Assembly (NCBI GenBank): GCA_023228245.1
Contig: JALOBN010000019.1
Span: 1 to 41,513, forward strand
Source of the DNA: Candidatus Pacearchaeota archaeon
Lineage (GTDB): Archaea > Nanoarchaeota > Nanoarchaeia > Pacearchaeales > GW2011-AR1
Length of the DNA: 41,513 nt
Direction of reading: 5' to 3'
Shown here: one piece after another, positions 37,418-41,513 of the stretch
How positions within the stretch are numbered: the first letter of the stretch is position 1
How the letters are laid out: each line of letters opens with the position of its first letter
The notes under the pieces: generated by a model
Seen by the model: the letters and a program-made list of their open reading frames with translations, nothing else
Told to the model about the DNA's origin: nothing
The model's database searches: none
Translations under genes and position numbers: made by a program

Positions 37418-37579
37418 ATGTTTTCTAAACAACGTGAAAAGACAGTGCACAAGGATCATTGTGGCCCGAATTTCCCGTATTTGCGAGATACCGAGCAAGA
37501 CCCGATAAAATTATTCAAAAAGTGCCATGTTAATGGCGATGATATCAGAAGTCTGTCAGGATCAGCCGCTTCTGATTGA
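37418..37579 (+). CDS. small hypothetical protein, 53 aa
   Basis: MFSKQREKTVHKDHCGPNFP... follows GAGGT at good distance. Charged and partly Cys/His-containing (H14, C15, C36, H37). It overlaps the next ORF by 53 bases in another frame, so one of the two may not be real. No family recognised. Confidence 0.4.
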   Translation: MFSKQREKTVHKDHCGPNFPYLRDTEQDPIKLFKKCHVNGDDIRSLSGSAASD

Positions 37580-37739
37580 GCCTGTCCCTCCATGTTGTCA
37601 GGCATTTCCTGAAGCCGGCCTGGTCGAGCTCTATTTTTGCGGCCCTCACCGCAAACCTCCAAGTTGGCTATTGATATACCGCTCGACCAGGACCGTTACT
37701 AATTACATAGGATTGGTTTCATGTGTCCAAAAAAGATAG
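37527..37739 (+). CDS. small cysteine-containing protein, 70 aa
   Basis: PLLIEPVPPCCQAFPEAGLVELYFCGPHRKPPSWLLIYR reads like real protein, with CC and FCGPH that could hold metal. It ends 17 bases inside the small terminase gene. The start is uncertain (ATG 37527 or 37533). Moderate certainty only. Confidence 0.4.
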   Translation: MLMAMISEVCQDQPLLIEPVPPCCQAFPEAGLVELYFCGPHRKPPSWLLIYRSTRTVTNYIGLVSCVQKR

Positions 37740-38175
37740 GTGCTCAATTTGTGCGCATAAAAAACGCAAGCAGATAGACCAATGCGTAACAGATGGCGTT
37801 TCTTACCGTAACATTGCCGAAACATTCAAGGTCGGATTTCAGTCTGTAAAAAGGCATGTAGATAACGGGCATATCGCGAAAGATATTGAAGCCGCTGCAA
37901 TTGAAAATGGAATTGATCGCGGCGCGCAGCTTCAGAAAAAGATTGATAATGCTTATGATCTGGCATTGGACGCCGCGAGAAAAGCTAAGAAGCACGATCT
38001 CAAGGCGTTCGGGGGATGCATTAATGGCGTTCTGAAGGCGCTGGAGCTAGAAGTCAGGATTACCATGCCGGAAGAGAAAAATGTCAATCTGCATGTCTCA
38101 GAAGGCTCAATTGATGAGCGGCTTGATGCCCTTGCCCGGCGAAGAGCCGAACGAAGAGCTTCGACTAATCAATGA
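37723..38175 (+). CDS. terS: small terminase subunit
   Basis: 150 aa from GTG 37723. An N-terminal CxxC (DRCSICAH) leads into an HTH (RKQIDQCVTDGVSYRNIAETFKVGFQSVKRHVDNGHI), then a coiled oligomerisation helix (LQKKIDNAYDLALDAARKAKKHD) and a C-terminal part (ERLDALARRRAERRAS). This is the layout of TerS proteins that bind the packaging site as a ring. It overlaps the large-subunit ATPase gene, as usual. Family call by architecture and synteny. Confidence 0.7.
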   Translation: MSKKDRCSICAHKKRKQIDQCVTDGVSYRNIAETFKVGFQSVKRHVDNGHIAKDIEAAAIENGIDRGAQLQKKIDNAYDLALDAARKAKKHDLKAFGGCINGVLKALELEVRITMPEEKNVNLHVSEGSIDERLDALARRRAERRASTNQ

Positions 38176-38914
38176 TATCTATGCTGAAAATCCGAGTCTG
38201 TGGGCAGAAGACTATTTTGGGCTGACGCTGGATGGCTGGCAGATTAAGATGTTGGACAGCCAATCAAAAAGAACGGCTCTGAATATTCACAGGCAGGGCG
38301 GGAAGAGTACGATGTCTTCCCTCATCTGCCTTCATATGGCTCTTTTCAGGCCTGGTAGCCTTTCTCTGATCATTGCTCCGGCGCTCAGGCAATCACAGGA
38401 GAACTTTCTTAAAATACGGGGATTCATTGATCAGCTCGATAAAGTACCGAAGTTTGACGAAAGCACAAAGCTCTCCCTGAAGTTCGACACCGGCTCAAGA
38501 ATCCTCTGCCTCCCTGGTGGGAATGATGGCAAGACCATCAGGGGCTTCTCACGGCCAGATGTCATAGTCGAGGATGAGGCGGCGCAATGCTCTGATGAAC
38601 TGCATTATGCGATCATGCCAATGATGGCGACGTTCCCGGACTGTCGTTTTGTGATGGCTTCGACGCCGTTCGGGCAGCGAGGACATTATTACAAAATTTG
38701 GAACGAATCGACCGTTTGGGAAAAGTACACGCTGAAGGCTTCGCAGAACCCCAGGATCTCTTCGGAGTACCTGGCTGAAATGAAGGCCACGATCGGCCCG
38801 TACATGTATGCCCAGGAATTTGAGTGCGAATTCGTGGCTTCAAATACGCAGCTCATCAGTCACGATACCATCTTGAAAGCACACGATTCCAGTATCAGGA
38901 TTATAGAAATATGA
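38114..38914 (+). CDS. terL: large terminase, ATPase half
   Basis: 266 aa (start at ATG 38114; ATG 38126 is also possible), overlapping terS. Q-motif/adenine region LDGWQIKML, Walker A HRQGGKST, Walker B VIVEDEAAQ and motif III MASTPFGQRGHYY are intact. The chain ends soon after ECEFVASNTQLISHDTILKA, where the linker to the nuclease domain should be. The nuclease is encoded by the next ORF in the -1 frame, joined by ATGA. It powers DNA packaging through the portal. Confidence 0.85.
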   Translation: MSGLMPLPGEEPNEELRLINDIYAENPSLWAEDYFGLTLDGWQIKMLDSQSKRTALNIHRQGGKSTMSSLICLHMALFRPGSLSLIIAPALRQSQENFLKIRGFIDQLDKVPKFDESTKLSLKFDTGSRILCLPGGNDGKTIRGFSRPDVIVEDEAAQCSDELHYAIMPMMATFPDCRFVMASTPFGQRGHYYKIWNESTVWEKYTLKASQNPRISSEYLAEMKATIGPYMYAQEFECEFVASNTQLISHDTILKAHDSSIRIIEI

Positions 38915-39507
38915 CGATTATTCTTGCCCTCGATCCTGCTCAGCTCCATGACTGGTCTGCGCTCGCTGCAATCGATATGAAGTATGTTAAGCGGGGTGCC
39001 TTAGGGAACGATGGCCGATATGAGTATGACCTGATCGCCATGAACCGTAAGCAGGCTTTGCCTTATGATCAGATTGTAGAATGGGTCATTAAGGCGCTCA
39101 AGAATCCTGCTTTTAATGCCCATGCCCCGCCCAAGTTCCTGCTGGATGCTACGGGCGTTGGCGTGGCGATCAATGATATGTTCCGGGCGAAGGGGCAAAG
39201 GCCGATCGCGATCACGATCACACTGGGAAATACCTTAACCCGGATCGGGTCAGTGGCGCACCTGGGCAAGGCCCGGCTTATAGGCAAGTTCCTGGGTGCC
39301 CTGGACGCGGGGAAGGTTCATGTCAACCCCGATATGGCTATTTGGCCGCAAGTCGAGCGCGAGATGCTGTCCTACCGGGCCGAAATGAGCGCTCAAGGCA
39401 GGGTAAAGATGGAAGCCGAACCTGGAGAGAACGACGATATGCTTTTCGCGTTCGCAATGGCCGTCTGGTATGGCGAAGAGATCCTAAGAGGCGCGAGGCT
39501 GCTATGA
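38911..39507 (+). CDS. terL: large terminase, nuclease half
   Basis: 198 aa. RNase H-like nuclease: first Asp in ILALDPAQLHDWSALAAID, second in KFLLDATGVG, third in GENDDMLFAFAMAVWYG. The ATG overlaps the stop of the ATPase ORF as ATGA, the same junction used elsewhere in this genome. The pair may work as two polypeptides, or a -1 frameshift may make the normal fusion. It cuts concatemers at packaging start and end. Confidence 0.85.
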   Translation: MTIILALDPAQLHDWSALAAIDMKYVKRGALGNDGRYEYDLIAMNRKQALPYDQIVEWVIKALKNPAFNAHAPPKFLLDATGVGVAINDMFRAKGQRPIAITITLGNTLTRIGSVAHLGKARLIGKFLGALDAGKVHVNPDMAIWPQVEREMLSYRAEMSAQGRVKMEAEPGENDDMLFAFAMAVWYGEEILRGARLL

Positions 39508-39728
39508 TCTGCCTATTCTGCGGCAAGCCCATTGGCCAGGAGTTCCCGGTGCCGGTCGCTAGGCTGGAGTTCTCGCCCATAATACCGCATGTGCCGGGCA
39601 TAACCGCCAACAAGCTAGGATCTACGGTCTTGACTGATCGCCTATGCTGCCAGGGCTGCTATAAGAAGATCCAAGAAAATGATTTCTTGGCAATCGAAGA
39701 AGCCAGCCAAATGCCAAAAGGAAAATAA
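39504..39728 (+). CDS. zinc-binding protein, 74 aa
   Basis: MICLFCGKPIGQEF and CCQGCYKKI give two cysteine pairs about 45 residues apart, consistent with one zinc site. ATGA overlap with the nuclease half of the terminase and a few bases before the portal gene. Similar small zinc proteins are common at this place in archaeal and bacterial siphoviruses. Function unknown. Confidence 0.6.
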   Translation: MICLFCGKPIGQEFPVPVARLEFSPIIPHVPGITANKLGSTVLTDRLCCQGCYKKIQENDFLAIEEASQMPKGK

Positions 39729-39732
39729 AAAC

Positions 39733-41193
39733 ATGCTCACTGATCTCTCTTTCGTCCAGAACGGCGCGCACTGGCCGCCAAAAGATGCCGATGAGGCCGC
39801 GCGTCTGGCGGAACATGCCCGGATGCGAGATATCTACAATGGCCTGCATGAGCGTATTTTTGCGCGTTACATCGCATATCTTGCCGATGCTCCAAGGGAT
39901 CAGAAAAAGCAGGCTATTGTGCTGGATTGGCCTGAACTGGCCACTGATACCTATCTTAATATGCTCCTGGGAGAAGATGTCGAGATTGCCGCACCGGTCG
40001 AGGCCGATCAGCTTCCAGAGCGGCCTGATGAGCAGGTATTCATAGATGTCTCTCGCTACGGGATAGGGTTATACGAGGTATCCGACAGCGGTATCCAGGC
40101 GCTAAACCCTGAGAACTGCTACCTGGTAGTGACTCCTGGTAACATCCAGACTCCCTGGGCGTTCGCCTTCTTTCATGTTTTCAAGCAGCTAGACAATGAG
40201 AATAAAGAGCAAGAGTACGTAAAATTCACGATCCATACAAAGGGCCAAATCCAGCATGTGGTCTATGAGATAGTTGAGACTGTAACAAAAACCCAGGGCG
40301 CTGAGGCCATTTTGGGAAATGGTAAGACGCTTTCCGGCCCGAAGAAGCTGCAGGACTTCCCGGCGTTCGCCTCACTGGAAGTAGACGCTACAGGCATCCA
40401 AAAGCCTGCAGTTGATGACATCTTGATAGTCCATGTCCAAAATCAGCTCTCTTCAGAACGCTATTATGGCCGCTCGGACTACAAGCCATCAGTGCTTTCC
40501 CTGGTCGAGAGCTTGGGAATGTTGTTTACTCAGAGAGCAGAGGTCGTGGCCAAGTTCACGAATCCGACGCCGGTAATTCCAGAATCCGCTACGACTTTCG
40601 ATCATAAGACGCAAGAGTGGATCTATCGGCCTGGTCAGCCGATCATCACTCAGCCGGGCGACTCTTCGCCGTCGCTCATGGTTTGGGATGCACAGCTAGC
40701 TCAAGTCAACAACGCTATCGAGCAGGAGATGGATCAGCTCCTCCAGATGCTCCAACTCTCTAGGGTGCTCCTGGCGGGAAAAGATGCGGGCACGGCGGAA
40801 AGCGGCACGGCGCTACGGATCAGGCTCATTCCTACCCTGGCGAAAGTCTCCAAGTTCGCTCGGATGGCCGAAACAGCGATCCCCAAAGTACTTCATCTCT
40901 GGTCCCAGCTTCCTGCCAACGGGCCGATGATGGATACCAAGGACATTCAGGTGCTTCTGCAGGACGGCATACCCGAAGACCCGATGGAGACCGCTCAGGA
41001 AGGGCAGCTCTGGGACGCGATGGGCGCAATCAGCACGGAGCGGAAGCTTGAGTGGCAGGGGTTGAAGGAAGGCTCTGAGGCATTCGATAAGGAGCTTGCC
41101 CGGCTGAAGGGCGCGCAGGAAGAAGCCCAGCTGGCCGCTCCGGAGAGGCCCGCTATAACCTTGCAGCCGATGGGAGAAGAGCCAACCGGCTAA
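39733..41193 (+). CDS. portal protein, SPP1 gp6-like
   Basis: 486 aa from ATG 39733. The chain shows the portal plan: N-terminal helices (ARMRDIYNGLHERIFARYIAYL), wing strands (FIDVSRYGIGLYEVSDSG, ENCYLVVTPGN), a stem/crown region with LLQMLQLSRVLLAGKDAGTAESGTALRIRLIPTLAKVSKFARMAE, which is the conserved portal signature, and an acidic C-terminus (RKLEWQGLKEGSEAFDKEL). It forms the dodecameric DNA channel. It sits between terminase and minor capsid genes as in SPP1-type phages. Confidence 0.85.
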   Translation: MLTDLSFVQNGAHWPPKDADEAARLAEHARMRDIYNGLHERIFARYIAYLADAPRDQKKQAIVLDWPELATDTYLNMLLGEDVEIAAPVEADQLPERPDEQVFIDVSRYGIGLYEVSDSGIQALNPENCYLVVTPGNIQTPWAFAFFHVFKQLDNENKEQEYVKFTIHTKGQIQHVVYEIVETVTKTQGAEAILGNGKTLSGPKKLQDFPAFASLEVDATGIQKPAVDDILIVHVQNQLSSERYYGRSDYKPSVLSLVESLGMLFTQRAEVVAKFTNPTPVIPESATTFDHKTQEWIYRPGQPIITQPGDSSPSLMVWDAQLAQVNNAIEQEMDQLLQMLQLSRVLLAGKDAGTAESGTALRIRLIPTLAKVSKFARMAETAIPKVLHLWSQLPANGPMMDTKDIQVLLQDGIPEDPMETAQEGQLWDAMGAISTERKLEWQGLKEGSEAFDKELARLKGAQEEAQLAAPERPAITLQPMGEEPTG

Positions 41194-41220
41194 AAAAAAA
41201 AATCGCTTACCAGGAGATAA

Positions 41221-41237
41221 GTATTTATACTTTTCGG
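41221..41237 (-). promoter_or_regulatory. near-palindromic TATA element between portal and minor capsid genes
   Basis: GTATTTATAC followed by TTTTCGG; on the minus strand this reads CCGAAAAGTATAAATAC, an excellent BRE/TATA promoter that would direct an antisense RNA into the portal 3' end. Read on the plus strand, the start would fall inside the minor capsid gene, after ATG 41244. It may be a shared regulator site rather than a promoter. An A-run (41195-41203) precedes it. Confidence 0.5.
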
Positions 41238-41243
41238 TGATCC

Positions 41244-41513
41244 ATGCCTCCTAAATCTCCGCTCTCTGATGCCCAGGCCCAGCGCCTCATCCAGCTTTAC
41301 GGCGAAGCTGAAAAGGAGATCCTGGCGGAAGTTAACCGACTGTTACTGAAAAATCCTGAGTCATATTCTTTGGCCTGGCAGAAGACGCTGCTCCAGAGGG
41401 TCCGGCAAATCCGCGAGGATCTGCTGAAGGGCTCGCGGGATTGGTGCCAGGAAGCGATACCGGACAGCTACATGAAGGGCGTGGCGTGGGCAGATGCGGA
41501 CCCGCTCGCGGGC
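41244..41513 (+). CDS. minor capsid protein (5' part, continues at position 2)
   Basis: ATG 41244 opens MPPKSPLSDAQAQRLIQLYGEAEKEILAEVNRL, a helical N-terminus typical of minor capsid proteins, and runs in frame into the repeated 126 bases, so codon 77 equals ATG 89 at the left end. GGTGAT lies only two bases before ATG, too close for an ideal ribosome binding site; AGGAG at 41212 is far. The full product is about 521 aa. See the entry at 2-1426 for the domains. Confidence 0.85.
   Translation, partial: MPPKSPLSDAQAQRLIQLYGEAEKEILAEVNRLLLKNPESYSLAWQKTLLQRVRQIREDLLKGSRDWCQEAIPDSYMKGVAWADADPLAG
41388..41513. repeat. right copy of 126-bp terminal direct repeat
   Basis: Identical to positions 5-130, showing that the molecule closes on itself. 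The closed length is 41,383 bp, counting the repeat once. Confidence 0.95.

Overview
The window is one complete circular or terminally redundant genome, opened inside a gene. Positions 5-130 recur exactly at 41388-41513 (126 bp), and the gene cut at the right end (start 41244) continues in frame into position 2. The unit genome is therefore about 41,383 bp. It is a tailed dsDNA virus (Caudoviricetes, siphovirus plan) of an archaeon. Archaeal traits are a PCNA sliding clamp, an XPF/ERCC4-type nuclease, an XPD-like helicase, BRE/TATA promoters (several leaderless) and secreted proteins rich in N-glycosylation sequons. A methanogen host of the Methanosarcinales/Methanotrichales type is plausible, but that is inference. 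No integrase, rRNA, tRNA or CRISPR array is visible.

Layout. (1) The virion module is on the + strand, from 37.7 kb through the circle junction to 20.05 kb. Its order is small terminase, large terminase split into ATPase and nuclease genes, portal, minor capsid protein with a metalloprotease-like tail, scaffold, major capsid, a 3.4-kb insert of secreted or fibre-like proteins, head-tail joining proteins, a cassette of small membrane proteins, tail terminator, two tail-tube paralogues, frameshifted tail chaperones, tape measure, two distal-tail proteins and a secreted transglutaminase-like protein. (2) A regulatory module at 20.07-22.74 kb has divergent transcription around a palindromic operator and many small proteins. 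(3) Replication and DNA modification run from 22.77 to 37.7 kb: an SSB-like protein, a C5 methyltransferase, an intein-bearing XPD-like helicase, PCNA, a helicase-methyltransferase split by an Endo VII-type HNH gene, a primase-helicase, an origin-like region of GGGTAC repeats and nested inverted repeats, and an ERCC4 nuclease.

The most interesting part is the minus-strand PCNA operon (30.65-26.93 kb). The methyltransferase carries two PCNA-interacting (PIP-box-like) motifs in tandem at its C-terminus. Between it and pcn lies a 31-residue ORF, coupled to pcn by TAA-ATG, that carries a third motif, QKTLFDFG. Together they suggest a virus-encoded PCNA-docked DNA-modification complex. Mobile elements have entered this module at least twice: an intein in the helicase Walker A motif and an HNH gene between the two RecA lobes of the SNF2-like helicase.

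Many genes are joined by ATGA, TAATG or GTGA overlaps, so translational coupling is widespread. Several genes shorter than 60 codons are annotated from Shine-Dalgarno spacing and tight packing; they are less certain than the large genes.
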